A DNA stretch of 38,104 nt from an uncultured Acetatifactor sp. (GCA_934394815.1 CAKRRD010000030.1:1-38104), one strand, 5' to 3'; shown: positions 7,758 to 18,491, numbered from the stretch's first letter. Program-made: numbers and translations. Notes: a model not told the origin generated them from the sequence alone.

Positions 7758-8252
7758 ATGAGTGATTCTTACGTAGAATGTCTGGTAAAAGCAAAACAGC
7801 CTGCATGGGCAAAGATTTTAAAAGTATTATTGATCGCACTGACCGTGTTGAGCTGTCTGGTGATGTTCGTGTTTATTATTTTCCTGCCGGTGGCGCTGGT
7901 AGCAGGCGTGGGAGCTTACTTCCTGAACATGTACACCGATCTGGAATATGAATATCTCTACCTGGACAAGGAACTATCCGTGGACAAGATCATGGCCAAG
8001 AGCAAGAGAAAGCGTGTTGGTACCTATGCGGTTGACCGCATGGAAGTATTTGCACCGGTCTTCTCCTACCATCTGGATAATTTCAAGAACCGCCAGGTGA
8101 AAGAAAAGGACTACAGCATCGGCGAGGTGCTGCAGCCGGACGGACGTTATGCCATGTATTATGAAGGCGGCGAGAAGATCCTCTTAAGCCCCAACGAGGA
8201 ACTGGTGAAGGTACTTAAGAGCGTGGCTCCCCGCAAGGTATTCAGCGAATAA
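7758..8252 (+). CDS. Small membrane protein, DUF6106-like
   Basis: This 164-residue protein has a short N-terminus (MSDSYVECLVKAKQPAW), then two closely spaced hydrophobic segments (about residues 20-58) that form a membrane hairpin, and a C-terminal soluble domain of about 100 residues. The layout, and motifs such as EYEYLYLDKELSVDKIMAKSKRK, look like the conserved clostridial family I know as DUF6106; this assignment is from memory. The function is unknown. AAAAGGAAA precedes the ATG. It stands alone between its own promoter and a terminator at 8314. Confidence 0.8.
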   Translation: MSDSYVECLVKAKQPAWAKILKVLLIALTVLSCLVMFVFIIFLPVALVAGVGAYFLNMYTDLEYEYLYLDKELSVDKIMAKSKRKRVGTYAVDRMEVFAPVFSYHLDNFKNRQVKEKDYSIGEVLQPDGRYAMYYEGGEKILLSPNEELVKVLKSVAPRKVFSE

Positions 8253-8313
8253 TATTCCAAGACGGTTCGAAGCAGCCGGATCGTTGTAATTATCAAAAAG
8301 AATAAGAAGATAT

Positions 8314-8348
8314 GGGCCCGGTGTACATGGTATGCCGGGCCTGTTTTA
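8314..8348 (+). terminator. Intrinsic terminator after the DUF6106-like gene
   Basis: GGCCCGG (8315-8321) pairs with CCGGGCC (8335-8341), followed by TGTTTTA. The T-run is short. Confidence 0.65.
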
Positions 8349-8389
8349 TGGCAGGAATGCCAAATGATAAAAAATTATGAGATATCCGG

Positions 8390-8418
8390 TTGACAGTCTG
8401 ACAAAACTCTGCTAAACT
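8390..8418 (+). promoter_or_regulatory. Promoter of guaB
   Basis: TTGACA (8390-8395), a 17-base spacer and TAAACT (8413-8418) predict a start near 8425 and a leader of about 100 bases. Confidence 0.85.
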
Positions 8419-8427
8419 CATGGAAAC

Positions 8428-9980
<1,553 letters not shown>

Positions 9981-10015
9981 GCTGTGAAATAAGATCATAA
10001 GGATCCTAAAGGAAA

Positions 10016-10053
10016 GAGGCGATCGTAAGTCTGACTTGCAACCGCCTTTTTTG
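10016..10053 (+). terminator. Intrinsic terminator of guaB
   Basis: AGGCG...CGCCT encloses a second helix GTAAGT/ACTTGC and is followed by a run of six T. Confidence 0.85.
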
Positions 10054-10158
10054 CTCCTCAAAATTTATTTGAACCTCAAAGCATTTGCAAAAATTGACAA
10101 AAAGAATTGAATTTTTCAAGCAATTTAATAAATATGGTAAAAAATGTAAAATAATAAC

Positions 10159-10221
10159 TTGTATCAGGGAAAGAATACATGGTAATATATAAATATTCGG
10201 ATGATGTATTCCCGGATATTT
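10159..10221 (+). promoter_or_regulatory. Possible promoter and leader hairpin of the GGDEF-EAL gene
   Basis: TTGTAT (10159-10164), an 18-base spacer and TAATAT (10183-10188) form a plausible promoter. Immediately after it, AAATATTCGG (10191-10200) pairs with CCGGATATTT (10212-10221), ending shortly before the ribosome binding site. The region 10054-10158 upstream is AT-rich with no feature that I can call. Confidence 0.45.
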
Positions 10222-10246
10222 AAAAGAGAAGCAGGGGAGCAAAAAA

Positions 10247-12853
10247 GTGACAGAAATTTCATTTCGAGAATTGATTGATCCCAGACGCCTGCAGCATCTG
10301 CAGAACGAATTCTGCAAGGTGACGGGTGTAGCGGCCGTCTGCCTGGACAGTGAGAATCAGGTATTGACGGAGCCTTATGTGGACAGGACATGGAAGCGAC
10401 CGGATGGGGAAGATCCGATCAGCGTAGAATACCGCAGAAAAGCGGCGCAGGCATTGGACAGAGTACAGGCTGGTTCCCTGGAGGAACAGGTGGTGGAGGA
10501 ACTGCCGGACGGCGGACATGTGGCGGCAGTGGCCGTCAGCGTGGAAAACAACACAATCCTGTACTGGCAGGTATACGATCTGAAGAAGATCGACAACATT
10601 TCTTTTTATCAGATTCTGGATCTGCTGCGGGATACCAGTGTAGATATTTACAGAGACCGTATGTCCTGCTTCAGCGCGGAGGTGGAGAGCAGAAGAAGCC
10701 GTTCCGCGGAAGAAGAGATGGGCCGGAATCTCCATACTATTGAGGCGACCACGGAGATCGTGCAGCTTTTAGACAGCGATGAACAGATCGAACTTATTAT
10801 GAATAAATGGCTGAAGATTCTGGCGGAACATATTCATGTGGATACCGCAGAAATCTTCCAGCTGTATTCCGATACGGATACCATGAACGTTGTCTGCGAA
10901 TGGAAGGCATCGGGGCAGATTTCGTTTTTTGACAAGACAAGCGGAATCCCGGTATATCCCTTCCTCCATACAGAGAAGCCACTGGTGGTCTCCACGGACA
11001 GTCTGGGGAATGCAGGCTCGAAGGAAATCGAAGAGATCGGAATGAAAGCCGTGATGATTTTCCCAATCCTGAAAAAAGAGAGCGGGAACATGGTGCTGTC
11101 CCTGAACCACAGAACTCAGGGACATGTCTGGAGCATGGCGGAGATCAAGTTCACGGCGGATGCAGTGAAGATTCTGGAAAGCATCCTGACCAGACGGATC
11201 CAGAAGAACTCTCTGGCCGGTTCCTACGCAGCACTGGAAGAGATCCTGGACAATGTGGGCTGTGCCATCTATGTGACGGACCAGGCCACCGGACGGATGC
11301 TTTTCGCCAACCAGATTCTGAAAAATACCTTTGCCAGGGAATTGATGGATCATAATTTTGATGCTCTGCTGCAATCCAGCGTCCGCAAGGACAAGTCGAA
11401 AGCGGTCAGCGTGGTCTATCATGCGGAGAAGGAGACCTGGTATGATCTGTTATGCAAGGAAATCGCCTGGGTGGACGGTAAGAAAGCCAACCTCTATTCC
11501 CTGTATGACATCACGGACAAAAAGCTGTACCAGCGCCGCATTGAGCAGCAGGCCTATACGGATTTCCTGACGGGACTGTATAACCGTATGTGCTGTGAGA
11601 GGGATCTGGCAAGACAGATCGATCAGGCGAAGAAAATCGGGGGTGAAGGTGCCCTGTTATATCTGGATCTGGACGATTTCAAACATATCAATGACGGACT
11701 GGGACACCAGTACGGCGATGTGCTGTTGAAATCCATTTCCCATGCCTTAAAACGGATCAACGGCATCGAGAATACCTGTTACCGTATGGGGGGTGACGAA
11801 TTTGTCATTGTGATTCCGCCGGACAGTTATTCCCGATTTGAAAATATCGTGGAAGATATCAAAAAGATATTCAGCAAGCCCTGGTTTTTGAAGGATGCGG
11901 ACTATTACTGTACCATGAGTATGGGTATCGTCACCTTCCCGGATGCCGGGGATTCCGTGGCAGATCTGATCAAAAAAGCAGATATTGCCATGTACGAAGC
12001 GAAAAAGACCGGTAAGAACCGGGTGGCAACCTACCGGGAGGGTATCGATTCCGTATCGGGACGTCGTCTGGATATGGAGAAGAATATGCGTGACGCCACA
12101 GTGGAGGGCTACCGGGAGTTCGAGGTCTATTACCAGCCTATCATCGACATTCAGGGCGGCAAGGATGTCTGTGCCGGTGCTGAGGCACTGATCCGCTGGA
12201 ACAGTGCAAAGCTGGGATTTATCTCCCCGGCGGAATTCATTCCGTTAGCGGAGTATCTGGGATTGATCAATCCTATCGGCAATTATGTGCTGACGGAGGC
12301 CTGTACCCGCTGTAAGCGTTGGAACGAATCCGGGCACCCGAATTATAAAGTGAACGTCAACCTTTCCGTGGTACAGCTCCTGCAGCCGGATATCGTGGAA
12401 ACAGTGGAAAAGGCGCTTGCGGACACCGGCCTGTCTCCGAAGAATCTGACACTGGAAGTAACGGAGAGTCTTGCCATCAATGATATGGATCGCATGAAGG
12501 AGATCCTGAACCGGATCAAATCACTGGGTGTCTCACTGGCACTGGATGATTTCGGCACCGGTTACTCGTCCTTAAACCATATCCGGGAGATTCCTATTGA
12601 TGTCATCAAGGTGGATCAGAGCTTCGTCAAGGATCTGGCGGAGGATGCCTACTCCCAGTCCTTTATCAAAATGGTGGCGGAACTGGCACAGACCATCGGC
12701 GTCAGCGTCTGCGTGGAGGGCATCGAGACCCCGGAGCAGTTCAGAGTATTGCAGGGCATGAAAGTCAAATACATTCAGGGCTATTATTTCGACCGCCCCA
12801 TGGAGAGGCATGCTTTTGAGGCAAAATACGTAAAAACCCCCTTGCCAAAATAA
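10247..12853 (+). CDS. Multi-sensor diguanylate cyclase/phosphodiesterase (PocR-like, GAF, PAS, GGDEF, EAL)
   Basis: The 868-residue cytoplasmic protein makes or breaks cyclic di-GMP; I see no membrane segment. An N-terminal PocR-like sensor (about 4-135, FRELIDPRRLQHLQNEF) is followed by a GAF domain (about 165-310), a PAS domain (about 325-430), a GGDEF domain with intact GGDEF at 515-519, and an EAL domain with intact EAL at 646-648. EAL active-site segments NVNLS, LEVTES, DDFGTG, IKVDQSF, VEGIET and QGYYF are all kept, so phosphodiesterase activity is likely. No RxxD inhibitory site precedes GGDEF. The start is GTG at 10247 with AGGGGAG before it. Net direction of activity cannot be told from sequence. 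Confidence 0.93.
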   Translation: MTEISFRELIDPRRLQHLQNEFCKVTGVAAVCLDSENQVLTEPYVDRTWKRPDGEDPISVEYRRKAAQALDRVQAGSLEEQVVEELPDGGHVAAVAVSVENNTILYWQVYDLKKIDNISFYQILDLLRDTSVDIYRDRMSCFSAEVESRRSRSAEEEMGRNLHTIEATTEIVQLLDSDEQIELIMNKWLKILAEHIHVDTAEIFQLYSDTDTMNVVCEWKASGQISFFDKTSGIPVYPFLHTEKPLVVSTDSLGNAGSKEIEEIGMKAVMIFPILKKESGNMVLSLNHRTQGHVWSMAEIKFTADAVKILESILTRRIQKNSLAGSYAALEEILDNVGCAIYVTDQATGRMLFANQILKNTFARELMDHNFDALLQSSVRKDKSKAVSVVYHAEKETWYDLLCKEIAWVDGKKANLYSLYDITDKKLYQRRIEQQAYTDFLTGLYNRMCCERDLARQIDQAKKIGGEGALLYLDLDDFKHINDGLGHQYGDVLLKSISHALKRINGIENTCYRMGGDEFVIVIPPDSYSRFENIVEDIKKIFSKPWFLKDADYYCTMSMGIVTFPDAGDSVADLIKKADIAMYEAKKTGKNRVATYREGIDSVSGRRLDMEKNMRDATVEGYREFEVYYQPIIDIQGGKDVCAGAEALIRWNSAKLGFISPAEFIPLAEYLGLINPIGNYVLTEACTRCKRWNESGHPNYKVNVNLSVVQLLQPDIVETVEKALADTGLSPKNLTLEVTESLAINDMDRMKEILNRIKSLGVSLALDDFGTGYSSLNHIREIPIDVIKVDQSFVKDLAEDAYSQSFIKMVAELAQTIGVSVCVEGIETPEQFRVLQGMKVKYIQGYYFDRPMERHAFEAKYVKTPLPK

Positions 12854-12874
12854 GGGCAGACATGCTACTATAAT
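12842..12874 (+). promoter_or_regulatory. Promoter of the ZTP riboswitch operon
   Basis: A consensus TATAAT (12869-12874) lies a few bases before the aptamer's first helix at 12880. The only -35-like box, TTGCCA (12842-12847), is 21 bases away, longer than usual, and lies inside the end of the preceding gene. The -10 box is convincing and the -35 box is not. Confidence 0.55.
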
Positions 12875-12879
12875 TACAA

Positions 12880-12996
12880 CTACACGACTGGCGGAACGCA
12901 GCCTGCTGCAGTGGAGATACCCACAGGGAGTGTAGAATAATGAAAGCCGACCGCCTGGGCACCGTCTATTTCTGGTGCTTAGGCGGATTTTTATTT
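12880..12996 (+). promoter_or_regulatory. ZTP/ZMP riboswitch (pfl motif)
   Basis: The aptamer has P1 arms CTACAC (12880-12885) and GTGTAG (12930-12935), the conserved ACGACTGGCGGAA segment, a GTGGA/CCCAC helix with CAGGGAG, and the hallmark CCGCCTGGGCA (12951-12961). The hallmark is also the left arm of a terminator. ZMP (AICAR ribotide) or ZTP binding should therefore prevent termination and turn on the two downstream genes, which consume ZMP. Confidence 0.93.
12951..12996 (+). terminator. Terminator forming the ZTP riboswitch expression platform
   Basis: CCGCCTGGGCACC (12951-12963) pairs with GGTGCTTAGGCGG (12974-12986) with one mismatch and is followed by ATTTTTATTTT. The left arm overlaps the ligand-binding hallmark. 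Confidence 0.9.
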
Positions 12997-13020
12997 TAAA
13001 GGATAAACGGAGGAAAAACT

Positions 13021-13728
13021 ATGTTACAACTGGAACAGGAACTGAAAAGCAATGCTTATCCCGGCAGAGGTATCGTGATCGGACGCTCTGCAAACGGTAA
13101 ATATGCTGTAACCGCGTATTTTATCATGGGTAGAAGCGCCAACAGCCGCAATCGTGTGTTCGTGACAGAGGGAGAGGGTATCCGCACCCAGGCTTTCGAT
13201 CCTTCCAAACTGGAAGATCCCAGTCTGATCATCTATGCGCCGGTACGTGTCCTGGGCAACAAGACCATCGTGACCAACGGTGACCAGACAGACACCATTT
13301 ACGAGGGAATGGACAAGCAGATGACGTTTGAACAGTCCCTGCGCAGCAGAGAATTCGAGCCAGATGGCCCTAACTATACACCGAGAATCTCCGGTATCAT
13401 GCACATTGAGAACGGCAGGTACAATTATGCCATGTCCATTTTAAAGAGCGACAACGGCAACCCCGATTCCTGCCTGCGTTTTACCTATGCTTACGAGAAT
13501 CCACTTCCAGGAGAGGGACGTTTTATCCATACTTACATGCACGACGGCAATCCCCTGCCCAGCTTCCAGGGGGAACCGAAGTTAGTGGAGATCCCCGATG
13601 ATATGGATGCATTTACCGATATGCTGTGGAACAGCTTAAATGAGGATAACAAGGTCTCCCTGTTTGTACGTTTCATTGACATTGAGACCGGTAAATACGA
13701 GACTAAGATTATCAACAAAAATGTGTAA
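13021..13728 (+). CDS. IMP cyclohydrolase, PurO-like
   Basis: This enzyme closes FAICAR to IMP, the last step of purine synthesis. The 235-residue protein resembles the PurO-type IMP cyclohydrolase family: YPGRGIVIGRSANGKYAVTAYFIMGRSANSRNR near the N-terminus, then VTNGDQTDTIYEG, and TPRISGI in the middle. It is not related to the cyclohydrolase half of common PurH. GGAGG lies seven bases before the ATG. It is the first gene after the ZTP riboswitch and is followed 83 bases later by a stand-alone formyltransferase, so the pair replaces PurH. The family call rests on these motifs and on context. Confidence 0.9.
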   Translation: MLQLEQELKSNAYPGRGIVIGRSANGKYAVTAYFIMGRSANSRNRVFVTEGEGIRTQAFDPSKLEDPSLIIYAPVRVLGNKTIVTNGDQTDTIYEGMDKQMTFEQSLRSREFEPDGPNYTPRISGIMHIENGRYNYAMSILKSDNGNPDSCLRFTYAYENPLPGEGRFIHTYMHDGNPLPSFQGEPKLVEIPDDMDAFTDMLWNSLNEDNKVSLFVRFIDIETGKYETKIINKNV

Positions 13729-13811
13729 TGAGCGCAAAAAGAAACCTCGAAGAGACGTTTTGCAAATGTAGGTTCTGAATAGTGGATATCGTAGAATAGG
13801 AGAAAAATAAG

Positions 13812-14990
13812 ATGAACGAGATTCAGTTAAAATACGGATGTAACCCGAACCAGAAGCCTTCCAGAATTTTCATGGAAGACGGCAGCGATCTGCCGGTGAC
13901 CGTGCTGAACGGCAAGCCCGGCTATATCAATTTCCTGGATGCCTTCAACGGCTGGCAGCTGGTAAAAGAGCTGAAGGAAGCTACGGGACTTCCCGCAGCC
14001 ACTTCCTTCAAGCATGTATCCCCCGCCGGTGCTGCGGTAGGACTTCCCTTAAGCGATACACTGGCGAAGATTTACTGGGTGGATGATCTGGGAGAGCTGT
14101 CTCCCCTGGCATGTGCTTATGCAAGAGCACGTGGTGCGGACAGAATGTCTTCCTTTGGTGACTTTATCGCATTATCCGATGTCTGCGACGCAGATACCGC
14201 ACGCCTGATCAAGAGAGAGGTATCCGACGGTGTCATCGCACCCGGCTATACCGACGAGGCACTGGAGCTGTTAAAGCAGAAGAAAAAGGGTGCTTACAAC
14301 ATCATTCAGATCGATCCTTCCTACCAGCCTGCTCCCATCGAGCGCAAGCAGGTATATGGCATCACCTTCGAGCAGGGTCGTAACGAACTGGATATCAACG
14401 GCGATCTGTTGTCCAATATCGTGACTGTGAACAAGGAGATCCCGGAGAGTGCCCTGATCGATATGAAGATCGCTCTGATCACCTTAAAATATACCCAGTC
14501 CAATTCCGTATGCTATGTCAAGGACGGTCAGGCCATCGGTATCGGTGCAGGACAGCAGTCCCGTATCCACTGTACCAGACTGGCCGGCAGCAAGGCGGAC
14601 AACTGGTTTTTACGTCAGTCTCCCCAGGTACTGGGTCTGCAGTTCGTAGACAGCTTAGGCAGAGCCAACCGCGACAATGCCATTGATGTCTACATGGGCG
14701 ATGAGTACATGGATGTGCTGGCAGACGGTACCTGGGAAGGTATCTTCAAGGTAAAGCCTCCCGTATTTACCAGAGAGGAAAAGAGAGCATGGCTGGACAA
14801 AATGCAGAATGTGACTCTGGGAAGCGATGCGTTCTTTCCCTTCTCCGATAACATCGAGAGAGCACATAAGAGTGGCGTAAAATACATCGCACAGCCCGGT
14901 GGATCCGTGCGTGACAGCGATGTGATCCAGTGCTGCGACAAATATGATATGGTGATGGCATTTACAGGCATCCGTCTGTTCCACCACTAA
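13812..14990 (+). CDS. Stand-alone AICAR formyltransferase
   Basis: The enzyme transfers a formyl group from 10-formyl-tetrahydrofolate to AICAR ribotide, making FAICAR. The 392-residue protein starts with LKYGCNPNQKPSRIF, which matches the start of the transformylase domain of PurH, and has the catalytic FKHVSPAGAA segment. The GAGQQSRIHCTRLAG and IAQPGGSVRDSDVI segments near the end are also typical. The N-terminal cyclohydrolase domain of bifunctional PurH is absent. AGGAG precedes the ATG. With the PurO-like gene it forms a two-gene operon under the ZTP riboswitch, ended by a strong terminator. Confidence 0.95.
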   Translation: MNEIQLKYGCNPNQKPSRIFMEDGSDLPVTVLNGKPGYINFLDAFNGWQLVKELKEATGLPAATSFKHVSPAGAAVGLPLSDTLAKIYWVDDLGELSPLACAYARARGADRMSSFGDFIALSDVCDADTARLIKREVSDGVIAPGYTDEALELLKQKKKGAYNIIQIDPSYQPAPIERKQVYGITFEQGRNELDINGDLLSNIVTVNKEIPESALIDMKIALITLKYTQSNSVCYVKDGQAIGIGAGQQSRIHCTRLAGSKADNWFLRQSPQVLGLQFVDSLGRANRDNAIDVYMGDEYMDVLADGTWEGIFKVKPPVFTREEKRAWLDKMQNVTLGSDAFFPFSDNIERAHKSGVKYIAQPGGSVRDSDVIQCCDKYDMVMAFTGIRLFHH

Positions 14991-15001
14991 GACAGGAAAT
15001 A

Positions 15002-15046
15002 ACAGGCAGGGCTGCGTTTGAAAGACCTGCCTGTGTTTTGTTTTCT
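15002..15046 (+). terminator. Intrinsic terminator of the ZTP-controlled operon
   Basis: ACAGGCAGG (15002-15010) pairs perfectly with CCTGCCTGT (15026-15034) and is followed by GTTTTGTTTTC. Confidence 0.9.
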
Positions 15047-15155
15047 GAAAGAATTTATTCAGGTAACGATCCAGGCTCCCAGAGAATAGGATAAAAGGGA
15101 CGGTCTGGTAAGCTGCCGGAAGCATTACAACGAGGAAGATGAGGAAAGCGTAGTT

Positions 15156-16703
15156 ATGGACAGACGAGGGGACGCAAAAAGCAGAGAAATGATGCTGGAT
15201 GAATTATTGGGATATGACCATGTGACGATCCAGTGCCACGACAATCCGGATGCGGATGCCATAGCCTCCGGCTATGGGCTGTACTGTTTTTTCCGGGATC
15301 AGGGAAAGGATACCAGACTGCTGTATTCCGGACGGAATAAAGTGAGAAAGGCCAACCTGATGCTGATGGTGGAGAAGCTCGGAATCCCACTGGAATATCT
15401 GGCACATCCCGGAGAGGAGCCGGTGGACGGACTTCTGATCACAGTGGACTGTCAGTACGGTGCCGGCAATGTGACAAAGCTGCCGGCGGAGGAGATCGCT
15501 GTCATCGACCATCATCCACTGGAAGTCATCTGCACCGAACGGATGCGTCTGCAGCCCAATATGGGAAGCTGTGCAACCCTGGTGTGGACAATGCTGCAGG
15601 AAATGCATTATCCCGTGGAAAAAAACAGAGATCTGGGAACTGCGCTGTATTACGGCCTGTATATGGATACCAACCAGTTCTCCGAACTGTCGAACCCGGT
15701 GGACATGGATATGCGTGAGAGTCTGAATTTTGATAAGAACCAGATATCCCTGTTCCGTAATTCCAATATTTCCCTGAGAGAGCTGGAAATTGCAGGTGTG
15801 GCAATGCTGCGCTGCAATTATAACGACGATTACCAGTTCGCCGTGATTCATTCCCAGCCCTGTGATCCCAATGTACTTGGCCTGATCAGCGACTTCCTCC
15901 TGCAGGTGGCGGGCGTCAATACCTGCGTGGTCTATAATGAGGACAGCGGCGGTTATAAATTCTCCGTCAGAAGCTGTATCCGGGAAGTTAATGCCAGTGA
16001 ATTGTCGGATTACCTCTCGGAGGGGATCGGTTCCGGAGGCGGCCATGTGGAAAAAGCCGGTGGCTACATCAGCATGAAGCTGTATGAGGAAAAATATCCA
16101 ACCCTGCATTCTGAGGCTTATTTCAATAACCGGATGACGCAGTATTTCGATACGTTCCGGATCCTCTATGCCAAAGACCGGGCATTCCCGGTAAGTGAGG
16201 GCACAAGATATCAGAGAAAGAAAATCCCTCTTGCCTGTGTGAGGGCCTCTGATCTGGCGGAGCTTGGCAGGGTAGTGTCCGTCCGTACCCAGAATGGCAC
16301 CATGGACATCGATACCAGACAGAATATCTGCTACACGCTGGAGAGAAACGGTGAACTTCACAGGGTGGCGGGAGAGCGGTTCCACAGGATCCTGGAACTG
16401 TCCGACGCTCCGGTGCCCGAGGACTACTGCAGGAATATGACATACGTTCCCCGAGTCAAGGACGGTACGGACGGCAGAAATCATCTGATCACGGAATATG
16501 TGCGCATGTGCATGCCGAAGGATGAGTTCCGCATCTATGCCATCCGGGTGACACAGGGGGTAAAAGTGTTCCCGGTATGGGACGAGGACGGCTATATGAC
16601 CGGAAGGGCCGGAGATTATCTGGTGGCCAGTGAGGATGATCTGCACAATATGTTCATTGAGCCTGCGCAGAATCTTTTGAATAATTTTGAAGAGATGACA
16701 TAA
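15156..16703 (+). CDS. DHH-family phosphoesterase with an extra C-terminal domain
   Basis: The 515-residue soluble protein has the DHH phosphoesterase motifs: HDNPDADAIASG near residue 28, VDC, and DHH at 118-120. A DHHA1 domain carries GSGGGHVEKAGG near residue 290. Such proteins cut phosphodiester bonds in short RNA, cyclic dinucleotides or pAp; the substrate here is unknown. About 175 further residues (340-515) are not part of the usual DHH-DHHA1 unit and include YAIRVTQGVKVFPVWDEDGY and GDYLVASEDDLHNMF. I do not recognise this region. GAGGAAAG lies before the ATG at 15156; an ATG at 15189 is a possible shorter start. Confidence 0.88.
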   Translation: MDRRGDAKSREMMLDELLGYDHVTIQCHDNPDADAIASGYGLYCFFRDQGKDTRLLYSGRNKVRKANLMLMVEKLGIPLEYLAHPGEEPVDGLLITVDCQYGAGNVTKLPAEEIAVIDHHPLEVICTERMRLQPNMGSCATLVWTMLQEMHYPVEKNRDLGTALYYGLYMDTNQFSELSNPVDMDMRESLNFDKNQISLFRNSNISLRELEIAGVAMLRCNYNDDYQFAVIHSQPCDPNVLGLISDFLLQVAGVNTCVVYNEDSGGYKFSVRSCIREVNASELSDYLSEGIGSGGGHVEKAGGYISMKLYEEKYPTLHSEAYFNNRMTQYFDTFRILYAKDRAFPVSEGTRYQRKKIPLACVRASDLAELGRVVSVRTQNGTMDIDTRQNICYTLERNGELHRVAGERFHRILELSDAPVPEDYCRNMTYVPRVKDGTDGRNHLITEYVRMCMPKDEFRIYAIRVTQGVKVFPVWDEDGYMTGRAGDYLVASEDDLHNMFIEPAQNLLNNFEEMT

Positions 16704-16796
16704 GAATCACAAAAAAAGGTTTATAAAATTTTTCTTGTGTGGTAAGATTAGGGATACGATAGAAATATGAATCAAACGAAAGGCAAGGACATTACC

Positions 16797-18491
16797 ATGA
16801 GCGAGATGGAAAAAGAAATTACAGATTCCGCAGAAGTGAAGGAATCGAAGAATTTTATAGAGCAGATCATCGACAAGGATCTGGCGGAGGGTGTATACGA
16901 TACCGTGCACACTCGTTTCCCTCCGGAACCCAACGGATATCTTCACATCGGACATGCCAAGAGTATTCTGCTGAACTATGGTCTGGCTCAGAAATACAAC
17001 GGCAAATTTAACCTGCGTTTTGATGATACCAACCCCACCAAAGAAAAGTCTGAATTCGTGGAGTCCATCAAGGCAGATGTAAAGTGGCTGGGCGCGGACT
17101 GGGAGGACAGACTCTTTTTCGCATCCAATTATTTTGACCAGATGTATGAAGCAGCCGTAAAGCTGATCAAAAAGGGCAAGGCGTATGTCTCTGACTTAAG
17201 CGCAGAGCAGATCCGTGAATACAGAGGAAGCCTGACCGAACCCGGCAAGGAGGATCCCGGCAGCGTAAGAAGCGTAGAAGAGAATCTGGCACTGTTCGAG
17301 GATATGAAGGCCGGAAAGTACGAGGACGGCTCCAAGGTACTGCGTGCCCGCATCGATATGGCATCACCGAATATCAATATGCGTGATCCCGTTATCTATC
17401 GTGTGGCACATATGTCTCACCAGAATACCGGTGACAAATGGTGCATTTACCCGATGTACGATTTTGCACATCCCATCGAGGATGCCATTGAAGGCGTGAC
17501 CCACTCTATCTGTACTTTGGAGTTCGAGGATCACAGACCCTTATATGACTGGGTGGTAAGAGAACTGGAATACCCTCATCCTCCCAAGCAGATCGAGTTT
17601 GCCAAGCTGTACCTGACCAACGTGGTGACCGGTAAGCGTTATATCAAGAAGCTGGTAGAACAGGGCATCGTGGACGGCTGGGACGATCCCAGACTGGTGT
17701 CTATCGCCGCACTTCGCAGAAGAGGCTTTACACCGGAGTCCATCAAGAAGTTCGTAGAACTGTGTGGTATCTCCAAGGCACAGTCTTCCGCAGACTATGC
17801 AATGCTGGAGTATTGTATCCGTGAGGATCTGAAGGCAAAAGCCCCCCGCATGATGGCAATCCTGGATCCCGTGAAGCTGGTGATCGACAATTATCCCGAA
17901 GGACAGACGGAGATGCTGCCGGTAGTAAATAATCCGGAGAACGAGGCACTGGGCAGCCGAGAGGTTCCTTTCGGCAGAGAATTATATATTGAGAGAGAGG
18001 ACTTCATGGAAGAGCCTCCCAAGAAGTATTTCCGTATGTTCCCCGGCAATGAAGTGCGCCTGATGAGCGCTTATTTCGTAAAATGTACCGGCTGTGTCAA
18101 GGATGAGAACGGCAGGGTCGTGGAAGTACATTGTACCTATGATCCGGAGAGCCGCGGAGGCAACAGCCCGGACGGCCGTAAGGTAAAGGGAACGATCCAC
18201 TGGGTAAGTGCAGCACAGTCTGTGAAAGCACAGGTACGTCTGTATGAGAATATCATTGATGAGGAGAAAGGGGTATATAATGAGGACGGAAGCCTGAACC
18301 TGAATCCCAATTCTCTGACCACACTGACAGAGTGCCGTCTGGAGCCTGCCTTTGCAGAAGCAAAAGCATACGACCGCTTCCAGTTCGTAAGACAGGGCTT
18401 CTTCTGTGTGGACTGCAAGGATACCCAGCCCGGAGAACTGGTATTCAACCGTATTGTATCTCTGAAAAGCTCTTATGTACTGCCTAAGTAA
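16797..18491 (+). CDS. glnS: Glutaminyl-tRNA synthetase
   Basis: This class I synthetase attaches glutamine directly to tRNA(Gln). The 564-residue protein has [17 protein letters not shown] with HIGH at 50-53, [11 protein letters not shown], and the GlnRS core ([21 protein letters not shown] split over the active site). The C-terminal beta-barrel anticodon domain follows. The KMSKS region is atypical: [11 protein letters not shown] (residues 276-286) in place of VMSKRKL. ATG 16797 is chosen over 16767 because AAGGA lies seven bases upstream of it. Its presence alongside gatCAB suggests that GatCAB is needed mainly for Asn-tRNA(Asn). Confidence 0.95.
   Translation: MSEMEKEITDSAEVKESKNFIEQIIDKDLAEGVYDTVHTRFPPEPNGYLHIGHAKSILLNYGLAQKYNGKFNLRFDDTNPTKEKSEFVESIKADVKWLGADWEDRLFFASNYFDQMYEAAVKLIKKGKAYVSDLSAEQIREYRGSLTEPGKEDPGSVRSVEENLALFEDMKAGKYEDGSKVLRARIDMASPNINMRDPVIYRVAHMSHQNTGDKWCIYPMYDFAHPIEDAIEGVTHSICTLEFEDHRPLYDWVVRELEYPHPPKQIEFAKLYLTNVVTGKRYIKKLVEQGIVDGWDDPRLVSIAALRRRGFTPESIKKFVELCGISKAQSSADYAMLEYCIREDLKAKAPRMMAILDPVKLVIDNYPEGQTEMLPVVNNPENEALGSREVPFGRELYIEREDFMEEPPKKYFRMFPGNEVRLMSAYFVKCTGCVKDENGRVVEVHCTYDPESRGGNSPDGRKVKGTIHWVSAAQSVKAQVRLYENIIDEEKGVYNEDGSLNLNPNSLTTLTECRLEPAFAEAKAYDRFQFVRQGFFCVDCKDTQPGELVFNRIVSLKSSYVLPK

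Noticed and set aside
15204..16646. Long minus-strand open frame of 480 codons
   Set aside because: It is fully antisense to the DHH phosphoesterase gene, which has clear motifs; the product has no recognisable domain.
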